Shown here piece after piece: positions 11,162 to 23,068 of a stretch of 64,000 nt of DNA (positions are counted from its first letter, which is position 1; each line of letters begins with the position of its first letter). The notes under the pieces are model-generated. The model was not told the DNA's origin and did no database searches. It saw only the letters and a list, made by a program, of their open reading frames with translations. This DNA is from Jacaranda mimosifolia (taxonomy: Eukaryota > Streptophyta > Magnoliopsida > Lamiales > Bignoniaceae), in contig CM032117.1 of NCBI GenBank assembly GCA_018894105.1, positions 49,696,503 to 49,760,502 on the forward strand, read 5' to 3'. The position numbers and the translations under genes were made by a program.

Positions 11162-12938
11162 GGGAAAATTGCTATGGACCCCCCTGTGTTTTAAAAAATA
11201 GGCAATATACCCTCTTATGAAAAATAAAATTTTAAAATACCTCCCCATGTTTTAAAAAATCATGCAACGAACCCCCCTGAGAGCGTGGCTATAGCACACG
11301 CGCCTGTGCGTGCATCTGGGTTTAAATTTTGCACATAAAAAGATAATTATACCCTTGTTCATCAACCGTTGGATCTTCTTTAAAAAAATCAACGGTTTAG
11401 ATTAAATCATATTATATATTTTTTTAAAAATATAAAATATATATACATAATATAATATATTATTATATATAATGTGTATATATATTATATATGTGTATAT
11501 ATATATTATATACAAGTGTATATATATACAATTATATATATATAAATGATACCCATCCCACCAGGCTGCCAGCAGCCGCCGCCGGCAGTCCCCACCAGTG
11601 GCTAGCAGTCGCTGCTGGCATTTGTAAAAATAAAAAATAAAAAATAAAAATCGAAACAGATGGCAGCCAATAACCGGATCTAGCCAGATCTGGCCACAAT
11701 ACTGCCACGGCTGGCAGCCTATAAGGGTGGGGGTTTGGGAAGACGGGGTGGGGTGGAGTTTGGGGAGATGGGGGTAGCCTCCACTAGAGGCCAGCAGCCC
11801 CCACCGGCGGCCAGCAGCCACTATCGGCATTTGTTAAAAAAAAAAAGGAAAATCGAAACAGATGGCGGCCAGTGGCTGGATCTGACCAGATATGGCCACA
11901 ATGCTACCATGATAGCCCGCAAGGGTGGAGGTTTGGGAAGACGGGGTGGGGGGGGTAGGGGATGGGGGTAGAATTTTGTATTTTATATATATACATACAT
12001 ATATATTATCATATATGTATTATATTAAATATATTATTGTATATACATTATATATATGTATTAATAAATATATAAATACAACTATCTTAAAAATATATAT
12101 ATAACTAAATAAATATATAATATCATATATATGTATATAAATATATTATGTATTTTCATAAATATATATAATATTTAATTTGAAATAAATAATTAGAATG
12201 AAAAAAGATATAAATAAAAATTATTTAAATTTTATAGATAAATTTATATAAAGATGATGCTATTAAATATTTATATATAATATAATGTATAGGATAATAA
12301 CATCATATATACTAATATATATCTTATCAACAAAAATATATATGTATATAAATATATTATATATTTTAATAAATATATATAATATTTAATTTAAAATGAA
12401 TAATTAGAAAAAATATATATATAAAGAAAAATTATTTAAATTTTATAGATAAATTTATATATATGTATATATATGCTATATATGTATTTAAGTACAAATA
12501 AAAAATATATTATATACTTTATGAAATTTAAATTTTATTTACTTTGGAATGAATTAATAGAAAGAAAGATGAATATAATTAATAAGATAAAAATAAAAGT
12601 GATTTTAATTTTATAAATAAATTTATATATGTATAATATGAGAATATATGAAATAATGGAGGAAGAGAGAAATGCGAAATAAAAAGAAAAGAAAAGAATG
12701 AAAGAAAAGGGAAAAAAATGATAATAAAAGATTATTTAAATTGAATTGAAAATATATTAAATGATTAATGGTAAATTAGTCTTTTCATATTAAAATTATG
12801 TTAAATAGGCAGCAAATGAGAAGGGGGAGGCGGTGTGCATGATTTTTTAAAACATTGGGAGGTATTTTAAAATTTTATTTTTCATAAGGGGGATATTGCC
12901 TATTTTTTAAAACACAGAGGGACAAATTACTATTAGCC
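11162..12938. mobile_element. Non-autonomous MULE-like element with GC island, copy 1
   Basis: 1777 bp flanked by the 10-bp duplication TCTAATTATA (11152-11161 and 12939-12948), the size typical of Mutator elements. Terminal inverted repeats of about 120 bp share TGTTTTAAAAAATAGGCAAT and AAAATTTTAAAATACCTCCC. The interior is almost pure A/T, with TATATA runs, apart from a G/C-rich island at about 11555-11975. No transposase is present. The same family appears, in other orientations, at 50673-52270, about 56340-58533 and about 60480-62053. Confidence 0.85.
11555..11975. repeat. GC-rich island with internal duplication inside MULE-like copy 1
   Basis: Two tandem, diverged units (about 11560-11785 and 11786-11970) share CAGCAGCC, GGCATTTGT, AAATCGAAACAGATGGC and GGTTTGGGAAGACGGGGTGG. 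Reading frames across it are Gly-, Pro- and Arg-rich and match no protein domain known to me. Confidence 0.7.
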
Positions 12939-12992
12939 TCTAATTATATTCTTAAAATTAATTTTTAATTCATTTACTGATAAAAAAGTGTA

Positions 12993-13354
12993 TGTTGGGT
13001 TTTTAGTTTGCAGAAGTGTGGTGAGAGTTTCTAGGATGATAAGAATAATGGTGGAAATTTTACAAGTAAATAGATGTAGAAAAAACTGTTAGAAGAGAGA
13101 TTTTTTTCACTACTTGTTTTTATGTATTGCATATTACATATCTGGTGTAGTATATAGCATTTATAAACATAAATACAAACATGGTTACATTGTTATATTT
13201 TCCAAACTATTGGAAAATTGAAAAGACTCATCGTACCACACTAAAGCTGCTATGTAATTACTCAGACATAGCTGGCTTTTCATTTTCCAAGGTTAATATT
13301 TCAAATCTTCTTGCCTATCCAAGAATTTAGAAAATCACAAATTAACTATGAACA
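12993..13354 (-). repeat. Copia-2 3' LTR
   Basis: About 362 bp, TGTTGGG...GAACA on the plus strand. It matches 16838-17200 over its length, with substitutions and small gaps. Confidence 0.88.
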
Positions 13355-13361
13355 CCCTCTC

Positions 13362-14760
13362 TTAATTTGTAATTTTCAACTGCTTCTTGAACTTCTCAAA
13401 ATTTTTAGTTAGGATGACCTTGGTAAGAAAATTAGCTGCTTGGTCATTTGTGTTGACAAACTCCAAGTTGATTTCTCCTTTGCTTACCAGATCATAAACA
13501 AAATGACGTTGCAGCTCAATGTGTTTGGACCTTGCATGAAAAATTGGATTCTTAATCATTGCAATTGTCAACATGTTGTCACAAAAGAGAGTTGTAGGCT
13601 ATTCCTACTTTTCTTACAAATCTGATAGAATTCACTTTCGCCAAAATGCTTCACAAGTTGCATCTGTTGCAGCAACATATTCAGCTTAACTTGAGGATAA
13701 TGCAACAGTCTTTTGCTTTTTAGAACTCGAAGCAATCACTTTTGAACCAAGATAAGAAACATAACCAAAAGCGGTTTTCCAATTGTCCAAAGATCCTGCT
13801 CAATCACTATCCATGAGACAAATCAACTTGTTGTTTTCTTCTATCTCATACTTGATGCCTTGCTTCTTGGTACCTCGGAGATGACAAATGATCCGCTTTG
13901 CTAAAGCATAATGAGTCTTTCTTGGCTCACTCATAAGTCGAGAAACTTAGCTAACGAAGTGAATAATGTTGGCCTAGTATTTGTAAGATAAATCAAAGAA
14001 CCAACAAAGCTTCTAAATAATTTTGGATAAATTTTTTTGGCACCATCTTCTTGTTGCAACTTTTCAATCAGACCTAAAGGTGTTGCCACTGGTTTGCCTT
14101 TCTCCACGTGGAGCTTTTTTAACAAATTATCAATCTATTTTTCTTGAGAGGTGAAGATCTCACCCTTGGATTATCTCACTTGAATTCCAAGAAAATATCT
14201 CATGAGTTCTCATCTCAAACTCTTGCATCATATTTTTCTTGAACTCTTCCACCATTTTCATGTTAATGCCCAAGTAAATAAGATCGTCGACATATGAGCA
14301 TACAATTATGAAATCCTTTATCCTTTATTTCTTTACATAGAGTGAGGGCTCACTTGGACTTCTTTAGAATCTATTCTTGCAAAGATATCCATCAATTTTG
14401 TTATTGCAAGCTCTTGGTGTTTGTTTAAGCTATAGAGGGCATTTTTCAATCAGTAAACTTTTTTCTCCATTTCTTTGACTTCATTGTCTTGATGTTGCTG
14501 CACATAAATCTCTTCTTCAAGATCTCCATTAACAAATGCAAAGTTTACATCCAGTTGAAAAACATTTAAGTCCAATTGTGCTCCAAGTGCTAGAATGGTG
14601 CAGATTGTCTCTATTCTTACTACTAATGCAAATGTTTCATTGAAATCAGTTCCAAGTTGTTGAGAATAGCCATTTGCAGCCAATCTCGCCCTATGTTTAT
14701 GGATTGAACCATTTTTATTTAGCCTGGTTTTGATCAATCATTTCAAGTTAGTCATATATT
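13362..14760 (-). pseudogene. Copia-2 reverse transcriptase and RNase H
   Basis: Reverse transcriptase begins with a KTRLNKNGSIHKHRA block (about 14735-14690) and LDLNVFQLDVNFAFVNGDLEEE (about 14570-14510, containing the first catalytic Asp). The YVDD box is intact at about 14296-14285 (SYVDDLIYLG). The connecting region KPVATPLG...SFVGSLIYLT is at about 14095-13975. RNase H ends with KHIELQRHFVYDLVSKGEI and ANFLTK (about 13530-13420). Stops and frame changes separate these blocks, so there is no continuous polyprotein. Confidence 0.82.
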
Positions 14761-15742
14761 TTCATTGGGGTAAATCAACAAGCTCCCAAGTTCTATATTT
14801 CTCAGTGGTTTCAATCTCTTTATTCATGGCATTTTTCCAAACTTCCTCTTTTACAACATCTTCAAAATTATGAGGTTTTCAACCAAAGAAAGAAACACCA
14901 CAATTGTCATAAACACCTCTCAAAGATCAGAGCCTCCTTGGAGGTGATTCAATATCCACAAGAGCTTTAAATTGGAGAAAAATAGAAAATGCCTCTGATT
15001 TTACACAAAAAAAAAAAAAAAATACAATCACATTATTCTTGTAAAATCATCAACAAAGAGAATAAAATATCTTTTGTTACCAAGTGATAGAGTTCTTATA
15101 GATCAACAAATATCAGCATGCACTAACTCAAGAGGAGTTTTGGCTTTCCAAAAGGTTTTAGGAAATGACATTCCATGCATCTTACTGTAGATGCACCCTT
15201 TAGAAATTTGGTCTTTTCTTTCAATGGATGGAAGATCAACAGCCATAGTTTTTTTCTTTTGAGTAACTGCAACCCCTTGCTATTCAAGTGTTCATATGTG
15301 AAGTGTCACAAGTGAAATTTATCAATGACTTCACTATTAAAGACCATCTTTTTTTTTTTTTTTAACCCCAAGGCACAATAAGAGGAAAAATGTTTGAAGC
15401 CATTTCAAATGTAGCAACTGAAGTTTTTATTTTTCTTGTCAAAAATTCTGCACTGTTTATCATGAAAAAACATCGAATATTCTTTTTGCAAGAGTTGTCC
15501 AACATACAATAATTTTTTAGTAAGATTAGAACATAAAGAACATCACTTATGAATTTCGTGTTACCTCCCTTTATGTGGACTGCTATTACACCTTCCGCTT
15601 TTGCATCTTGAATTTTCCCATTCCAAGTTTTATGTGGGAAGTATGGCTAGTATCTAACTCCACGAACATCTTTCAATGTCCAGTCTATGATTGCTGCAAC
15701 CACTATTAACATACTACACATTTTCATAATCATCATGTTCAT
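14761..15742 (-). pseudogene. Copia-2 integrase region
   Basis: Degenerate integrase. The blocks FWKAKTPLELVHADICG (about 15155-15105) and FILFVDDFTR (about 15065-15030) correspond to the start of the catalytic core and its first Asp region. The C-terminal part leads into the linker before the reverse transcriptase (WKNAMNKEIE, about 14840-14810). A run of A bases at 15008-15023 has disrupted the frame. Confidence 0.7.
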
Positions 15743-16790
15743 TCATACAAGAGAATAATTGATTACCTTCACCCTTGGAGAAATTTGCTTCTTCTTCATC
15801 ATACTCTTCCTAAACTGGCGGTACTTCTCCCTTCTCCTTAGGCTAATTTTTTGAACAATGGCTATAGGAGTAATTAGCATTTTTGCAATTTTTACATCCA
15901 AAAAGCAATCATTTGTCTTATGATTTGATTTTTTGCAAATACGGTATCCGGAGTTAGAACCTCCAAATTGTTGTTTTCCTCCTTTGAAATTCTCATCTTG
16001 CGTCTTTCCCTTATTGTTGGAAAAGCTCCATTTTCCACCTTGCCGTTTTTTGGAATTTTTTTGTCCTGAAACATGAAGTATGGACTGAAGTGCTTGCTTA
16101 AAGGGTTGATTTGTCGATCTATTCAATCTTTCCTCATGAACTTGAAGAGAACTCATTAGTTCATGTATGGTATAGGTGGAATGATCTTTCGATTCTCCAA
16201 TCGTTGCAACTACATGATCAAACTTTAGAGGAAGACTTGTAAGAACTTTTTCAATAATTTTTCTTTCTTCAACACCACAACCAAAACTTTGAATTTTTGA
16301 AACAATTCCATAAACTTTATTGATATATTCTTGTGTATCTTCACCTTATTGCATTGCTATATTGTCAAAACTTCTCCAAAGTGTTTGGAGCTTCAAAGGA
16401 ATGACTTTCTCACTTCCTCAAAAAGATTTTTTGAGAATATCCCAAACTTCTTTTGCCTTTCAAAGCCCAAAACATCTTGGATAAATTGTTTTGCTTACAC
16501 TTTGTAGTATAATTCTTATAGCATTTACATTTGCTCAAACACTCTCCTTGTATAGTTTTTTGTTCTTCCTTGGGTCACTTGTTACTATCGCCTTCTTGAA
16601 GTGGCTCAGCCTATGTGTTCTCCACAATATCCCAAAGATCCATAGATACGAGTAACAATTGCATTTGGTCGCTCCAAAAAGCATAGTTTACACCATAAAA
16701 AATTGTTACTTGGATGGGGTAGTATCAAATATTGTAGAAGCAGAACTTGATGACATCTTGAGGATGAAGTGTAAGGTTTAATAACAAAAA
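15743..16790 (-). pseudogene. Copia-2 gag with zinc knuckle
   Basis: The Gag core is visible as ...ERKIIEKVLTSLPLKFDHV and VATIGESKDHSTYTIHELMS (about 16275-16155), typical of the plant copia Gag family. After a basic stretch comes the knuckle CKKSNHKTNDCF (about 15940-15900) whose first Cys has become Tyr (TAC at 15946-15944). The frame upstream is broken by several stops. Confidence 0.78.
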
Positions 16791-16837
16791 AGATTGCAGA
16801 GAACATAGTTGAAATAGCTGGGCTTTGATGCCAAATT

Positions 16838-17200
16838 TGTTGGGGTTTTAGTATGTGGAGGTGTGGTGAGAGTTTTTAGGATAATAAGAATAATGTGGAT
16901 GTTTTTAGTAAGTAAATAGATGTAGAAACAATTGTAAGAAGAGAGATTTTTTTTACTGCTTGCTTTTACATATTGCATATTACAAATTTAGTGCAGTGTA
17001 CAACATTTATAGATGTAACTACATATAGGGTATTATGTGTGTTATATTTTCTAGATTGTTGAAAAATTGAAAAGACTCCTTGTACCATGCTTAGGTTACT
17101 GAATAACTACTCGAACAAAGATGATATTTTATTTTCCAAGATTATTTCAAATCTTCTTGTCTTTCCAAGAATTCAAAAAATTATAAATTAACTTTTAACA
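16838..17200 (-). repeat. Copia-2 5' LTR with adjoining primer-binding site
   Basis: 363 bp. Read on the minus strand it begins TGTTAAAAGTTAA and ends AACCCCAACA. Immediately downstream (16837-16820) is TTTGGCATCAAAGC, close to the Met-tRNA complement used by plant copia elements. Confidence 0.85.
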
Positions 17201-17205
17201 ATATA

Positions 17206-17642
17206 GATGTCTAAATGAAAATGGTAACATCTGAAGCATTCAGGAATTTATCACATTCTTTTTTCTAGTTTTGATGAATATAAGGTGACCAAGCAAGATG
17301 TATTCCCGATATTGTTCGAGTTAGGTACCTAAGCTAAAGAATAGTTTGAAATTGAGCATTAAAACCATGAAATTTTCTACCTACCGCTGAAATTTCGTAT
17401 TTGTTTAAATCCAATTTTATGTTAAAATTCTGTCCATTTAAAATTCAAAGAATTTTTTTTAAAGATATACTTGCGCATCTATTGCAAATAATAAGCTTAT
17501 TCTAAACTTCTTCATGAATAAAAAAATCTCCAAATAGACTAGAGACATTAAATAGACCACTAATATGATTTATTATACATAAAATTTCATTCCCGACCTT
17601 CAAAAGCATGGAAGCAATGCTTGTGCCACCGCAATCTGTACC
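17206..17642. other. Unassigned spacer
   Basis: AT-rich sequence between copia-2 and the solo LTR. No feature was recognised. Confidence 0.4.
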
Positions 17643-19755
17643 ATTTTGTAACACCCCTAAAATTCGATAATTTTTGGAAAATAAGGATTTAAAAAATCAA
17701 GGTATTAGTTGGTCGGATTTTAGGGCTCGAAAAATAATGAAAATGATTTAATTGCAAGAATTTTGAAAGTTTTGGGGTTAAATTGCAAATAAGCAAGACT
17801 TGATTTGATCACTTTTAGGAGTATTGGGGATTGCATGGAATATCTTTTTGGTCAAATAGGTCAATTTTAGGCACTCAACTTTTGTGGTGCTCAATTGAAG
17901 AATAAGCAAATTTCAGAGGACTCAATTGGAACCTATGCAAATCTTCTAGGGACCAAAACCTAATTTCCAAAAGTTGGTAAATATATAGCAATTTCACCCT
18001 TTTCTTCTTCATTTTCGCCAAACACCATCGTGCACTATCTTTCTCCGGTGAACCTCTTCGTTGACAGCCAACCCTCAAAACTAACCTAACCATTCTCTTC
18101 ACCTCATCACGGCAAACACGACGGTACCACCTGCAGCCAAAACCAACAGTGCACGGCCAGAAAAATTGAAGCCCGATGAAGGCTCACGGCTTCCACTTTC
18201 CTGCAACTATTAAACGCAACCCAAGTGTGGGTTTTGTAGTAATTAGCTCAAGGAGCACACCAGAAGTTTCAGATTTCAGAACGAACCACCGGCGACGACG
18301 GAATTGAAAAAAATAGCACAATGGCATTGGTGGCGAGCTGACAATTTTTCGGCTAATTGAGGGCCCTCCCGATAGAGAAACTCAAAATTGATTGATGGGT
18401 TTGGTTTGTTGAGCTAAGACACATTTTTTGGTGGTGTTGTTGGCCATCTCTGGAGGTGGCGTGGCGACCGACGATGGTGGTGAAGAGATAGAATCTTCAT
18501 CTCATCGCAAGAAATACATACACAAAGGCTGATCGTGCATTCGAAGCTTTGATAAAAATGAGAAAACTTGTGTTAAATTTGTATGCATGTGTATGTATAT
18601 GCCTCCAAACCTTATGATGCATTGTATAAACAAGGAATACGCACAATTTGATCTAAAATATTGAGACATGCATATAATTACATAAGTCAATGGATCTGAA
18701 TTTTGTCATATCGCGTAATAATCTTGTTAATTAAGCTCATTAGGTGGAGAAACCCTTGTTTTATGAATTTGAAACCTAAGTAGCGATAATTGGGTTAATT
18801 GAGATGATACAGAACCAAGATTTGGGTCATGCATGTACCATTATAAGTTTAGTAAACTTGAATTTGTATTATCACGTGATAAATTTGAGATAAATTAGGA
18901 TTTTTAAGGGATATTAAACCATTGTTATCAATTTAGTATGTCATGGCAAGATCAATTGAACGATTTAGGACCCAATTATATATTTCTTTAATGAGATCGG
19001 CGCTATTAGCACGTCGTTATCGAGGCTATTTATTTAGCCGATTAAATATTGATCTTAGGCGTTTGTTTGTGTAATTGTGATTATATGGTCGAATGAGGAT
19101 TCTTGACTGTAAACATACTATTTTTAGGTGACGATGAAGTGGGTTCCGCAGGTCAGTAGGTGACGACAACATTTTTGAGACTACAGAGGTGAGGGTTTGC
19201 CAACCTGGCACTTCATTCAATTATCTGTTATTGTGATAAACCTTGTGAAGGTCTCTTGCTTTGGGTTATTATTTTGCATAAGCTTACTCATTATTGTTGA
19301 AAACCCCTATGAGGGACTGCCATTTTTCCCTTGTTTATATCTATTTGTTCTTGTGGAATGACCCTTGTGCGGGTCCAACTTGATTATATTGAATGTTCTT
19401 GATTGTTGAAATCGCACTCGCTTAAGTACTTGTTCTTGTTATTGGAATTATTCTTGCTTGCGTGTTCAATTGTTAAATTGTTACTTGACACTTGTACCTT
19501 TATGAGGGTTAATTCTTATTATACTCTGCGATGAGTTGTACCTATTTGTTTTAGTGCCCAGAACTTCCTTCTGTCTTGTCTCGTACTTGTCTCGATCGAT
19601 ACTTGTTCATGTCATGTACTTGTTCCTATCCTATCTTGTTATCGTATGCCTTACCGGCATACCTGTCTGTTTGTATATGGCCATGATGGCTTAATCGTAT
19701 TTGTTAATCATTATGGTATTACCTCGTTGACAAATCTAATTGATTGATATTGGTC

Positions 19756-22375
19756 GCATGCCAGTGATATGCTAGGGAGACTCTTAAGGATCAACGATAT
19801 GCTAGGGATACTCCTAGGTATCATCCTTCTGTCAGTGATATGCTAGGGTATTATCTGTCTGTTAGTGATATGCTAGGGATACTCCAAGGTATTGATATTC
19901 TAGGGATACTCTAGGGTCTTGTCTGTCTATTAGTGATATGCTAGGGATATTCCTAGGTATTGTTTGTCTATTAGTGATATGCTAGGCATATTCTTTGGCA
20001 TTATCCGTCTTTCAATGATATGCTAGGGATACTCCTAGGTATTACCCGTCTGTCAGTGATATACTAGGGATACTCTTAGGTATTTATATGCTAGGGATAC
20101 TGCTAGGTATCGTTCGTCTGTCAGGGGATACTCCTAGGTATTGTCTGCATGTCAGTGATATGCTAAGGATACTCCTAGGTATTGATATACTAGGGATACT
20201 CCTGGGTATCGTCCGTCTTTCAGTGATATGCTAGGGAGACTCCTAGGTATCAACGATATGCTAAGGATACTCCTAGGTAACATCCGTTTGTTAGTGATAT
20301 ACTAGGGATACTCCTAGGTATTGTCCGTCTATCAGCGATATGCTAGGGATGCTTCTAAGTATTGTTCGTCTGTCAGTGATATGCTAGGGATACTTCTAGG
20401 TATCATTTATCTGTCAGTGATATGCTAAGGATACTCTTAGGTATTGTCCGTCTGTCAGTGATATGCAAGGGATACTCCTGGGTATTGATATGCTAGGGAT
20501 ACTCCTAGGTATTGTCCATCTGTTCGTGATATGCTAGGGATACTCCTACGTATTGTCCGTTTGTTAGTGATATGCTAGGGATACTACTAGGTATTGTCTG
20601 TCTGTTAATGATATGCTAGGGATACTCCTAGGTATTGATATGCTAGAGATACTCCTAGATATCGTCTGTCTGTCAGTGATATGCTAGGGATACTCCTAAG
20701 TATTATCTGTCTATAAGTGATATGCTAAGGATACTCCCAGGTATCGTCCGTCTGTTAGTGATATACTAGGGACACTCCTAGGTATTGTCCGTTTGTCAGT
20801 GCTATGCTAGGGATACTCTTAGGTATTGATATTCTAGAGATACTACTAGGTATCGTTCGTCTGCCAGTGATATGCTAGGGATACTCCTAGGTATGTCCGT
20901 ATGTCAGTAATATGCTAGGGACACTCCTAGGTATTGATATATTAGGGATACTCCTGGGTATCGTCCGTCTGTCAATGATATGCTAGGGAAACTCCTAGGT
21001 ATCAACGATATGCTAAGGATACTCCTAGGTATCATCCGTTTGTTAGTGATATACTAGGGATACTCCTAGGTATTGTCCGTCTATCAGCGATATGCTAGAG
21101 ATACTCCTAAGTATTGTTCGTCTGTCAGTGATATGCTAGGGATACTTCTAGGTATCATTTATCTGTCAGTGATATGCTAAGGATACTCCTAGGTATTGTC
21201 CGTCTATCAGTGATATGCAAGGGATACTCCTGGGTATTGATATGCTAGGGATACTCCTAGGTATTGTCCATCTGTTCGTGATATGCTAGGGATACTCCTA
21301 CGTATTGTCCGTTTGTTAGTGATATGCTAGGGATACTACTAGGTATTGTCTGTCTGTTAATGATATGCTAGCGATACTCCTAGGTATTGATATGCTAGAG
21401 ATACTCCTAGATATCGTATGTCTGTCAGTGATATGCTAGGAATACTCCTAAGTATTGTCCGTCTATAAGTGATATGCTAAGGATACTCCCAGGTATCGTC
21501 CGTCTGTTAGTGATATGCTAGGGACACTCCTAGGTATTGTTCGTTTGTCAGTGCTATGCTAGGGATACTCTTAGGTATTGATATTCTAGAGATACTACTA
21601 GGTATCGTTCGTCTGTCAGTGATATGCTAGGGATACTCCTAGGTATGTCCGTATGTCAGTAATATGCTAGGGACACTCCTAGGTATTGATATATTAGGGA
21701 TACTCCTGGGTATCGTCCGTCTGTCAATGATATGCTAGGGAAACTCCTAGGTATCAACGATATGCTAAGGATACTCCTAGGTATCATCCGTCGGTCAGTG
21801 ATATACCAAAGATACTCCTAAGTATTGTCCGTCTGTCAATGATATGCTAGGGACACTTCTAGGTATCGTCTGTCTGTCAGTGATATGCTAAGGAAACTCC
21901 TAGGTATTGTCCATCTATCAGTGATATGTTAGGGATACTTCTGGGTATTGATATGCTAGGGATACTCCTAAGTATTATCCATCTGTCAGTGATATGCTAG
22001 GGATACTCCTAGGTATTGATATGCTAGAGATACACTTAGGTATCGTCCGTCTGTCAGTGATATACTAGGGATACTCCTAGGTATTGATATGCTAGAGATA
22101 CACTTAGGTATCGTCCGTCTGTCAGTGATATACTAAGGATACTCCTAGGTATCGTTCGTCTGTAAGAGATATGCTAGGGATACTCCTAGGTATTAATATG
22201 CTAGGGATACTCCTGGGTATTGTCCATCTGTCAGTGATATGCTAGGGGTACTCCTAGGTATTGTCCGTCTGTCAGTGATATGCTAAGGATACTCCTAGGT
22301 ATTGATATGCTAGAGATACTTCTAGATATCATCCGTCTGTCAGTGATAGGCTAGGGATACTCCTAGGCATCTTTT
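19756..22375 (+). repeat. Tandem array of 41-bp and 27-bp units inside the solo LTR
   Basis: About 65 units. The long unit reads CAGTGATATGCTAGGGATAC followed by TCCTAGGTATTGTCCGTCTGT (41 bp). The short unit lacks the 14-bp GTCCGTCTGTCAGT part (27 bp). Each unit contains the near-palindrome CTAGGGATACTCCTAG. Long and short units alternate in a pattern that itself repeats (see 20210-21712). Confidence 0.93.
20210..21712 (+). repeat. Higher-order repeat, about 751 bp, two copies
   Basis: Landmark variants recur at a fixed distance: TATCAACGAT at 20248, 20999 and 21752; CATCCGTTTGTTAG at about 20283 and 21034; GTATGTCCGTATG at 20891 and 21642. The two copies are far more alike than neighbouring monomers, which indicates recent duplication of a whole block. 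Confidence 0.88.
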
Positions 22376-22656
22376 GTGTGTCAAGCTGTCACGCTTGGAT
22401 AGGACTGAGTGATTGGAATAAGAATTGTTCTGATATACATGTCAAGCTAGTTCCGTTGAACTTCATATGACTCGGGCTTGTTTAGTCTGATCGTATCTGA
22501 TTGTTTGTACACTGTTCATGGAGCGATAAGGAATGAGAGATTTCTATATGCTCAAACTGTTATTTGTATCTGATATTGTTCTTGTTCTAAATGTAAATTA
22601 TGATCTGTTGAGTTGATTCGTCCTCAACAAATCCCTACTGCTTATGATTAAGATTA

Positions 22657-22690
22657 TACCTCACTAAGTCCTTTGGACTTAGCTCCCATA
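22657..22690 (+). promoter_or_regulatory. Conserved hairpin in the gypsy LTR (copy 1)
   Basis: TAAGTCC TTT GGACTTA forms a 7-bp stem with a 3-nt loop, preceded by CCTCAC and followed by a C-rich stretch. The same hairpin with changed but still pairing bases occurs in the two other LTRs. About 30 bases further is TTTTCTCAGACAGGTTT, an acceptor-like phrase also kept in the other LTRs. The role is unknown; an RNA signal near the end of the transcript is possible. Confidence 0.6.
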
Positions 22691-23068
22691 TCTCTTTGAT
22701 TTTCTCAGACAGGTTTAAGTGATGAACTGGAACTCCAGGCTTGGATGGGTGAACAAATTTTGTAATAGAAAACGATTGTATATGCTTATAGGTTCTTTTG
22801 GGAGATTTTGTATAACCTAGAGATGTTATGATATGTCATGTTGATGTTAATGACTTAAGGCACGTAAATGTTTTGTGAAATGTAAGAAAAGTGAATCATG
22901 GTATGTGCTTGATGGTTTGTTGAGTCAGTTAAGTTTGAAATTTCCGTTGCTTTGACAAGTTAAGTTGAAATCTTTTGGGTTTATTGATTGAATTGTAGAT
23001 TCAATTTAAAATTGAATTGAGTAGCGCCTCGACTTGGGTGCTCTCCCGAGCGGGGGTGTTACACATTT

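Larger units (their letters stand above)
12993..17200 (-). mobile_element. Copia-2, Ty1/copia retrotransposon with both LTRs
   Basis: A 4.2-kb minus-strand element with LTRs at 12993-13354 and 16838-17200, both with TG...CA ends. The primer-binding site lies beside the 5' LTR (16837 downward) and a purine tract (AAGAGAGGG, minus strand) abuts the 3' LTR. The order gag, integrase, reverse transcriptase, RNase H is the copia order. The flanking pentamers GTGTA (12988-12992) and ATATA (17201-17205) match at three of five positions. The LTR copies have many mismatches by eye and the coding region has stops and shifts, so the insertion is old. Confidence 0.88.
17648..23063 (+). repeat. Giant solo LTR of a Ty3/gypsy (Tekay/Del-like) element
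   Basis: A 5416-bp unit that begins TGTAACACCCC and ends GGGGTGTTACA, flanked by the perfect 5-bp duplication CATTT (17643-17647 and 23064-23068). There is no internal coding domain, primer site or second LTR, so it is best explained as a solo LTR left by recombination between two LTRs. The left 2 kb resemble the LTR at 35019-37837 in layout. Much of its length is a tandem array at 19756-22375. Near the right end is a hairpin shared with the other two gypsy LTRs (22657-22686). Confidence 0.85.

Noticed and set aside
11402..11971. Two overlapping ORFs (142 aa minus, 78 aa plus)
   Set aside because: They run through TATATA repeats and the GC island of a transposon. The composition is low-complexity and no domain is present.
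18502..19220. Small minus-strand ORFs in the solo LTR
   Set aside because: No domain and no codon pattern. Gypsy LTRs do not normally encode proteins.
19756..22375. CRISPR-like array of regular repeats
   Set aside because: The units are contiguous, with no unique spacers, and lie in a plant LTR. It is a tandem satellite-type array.
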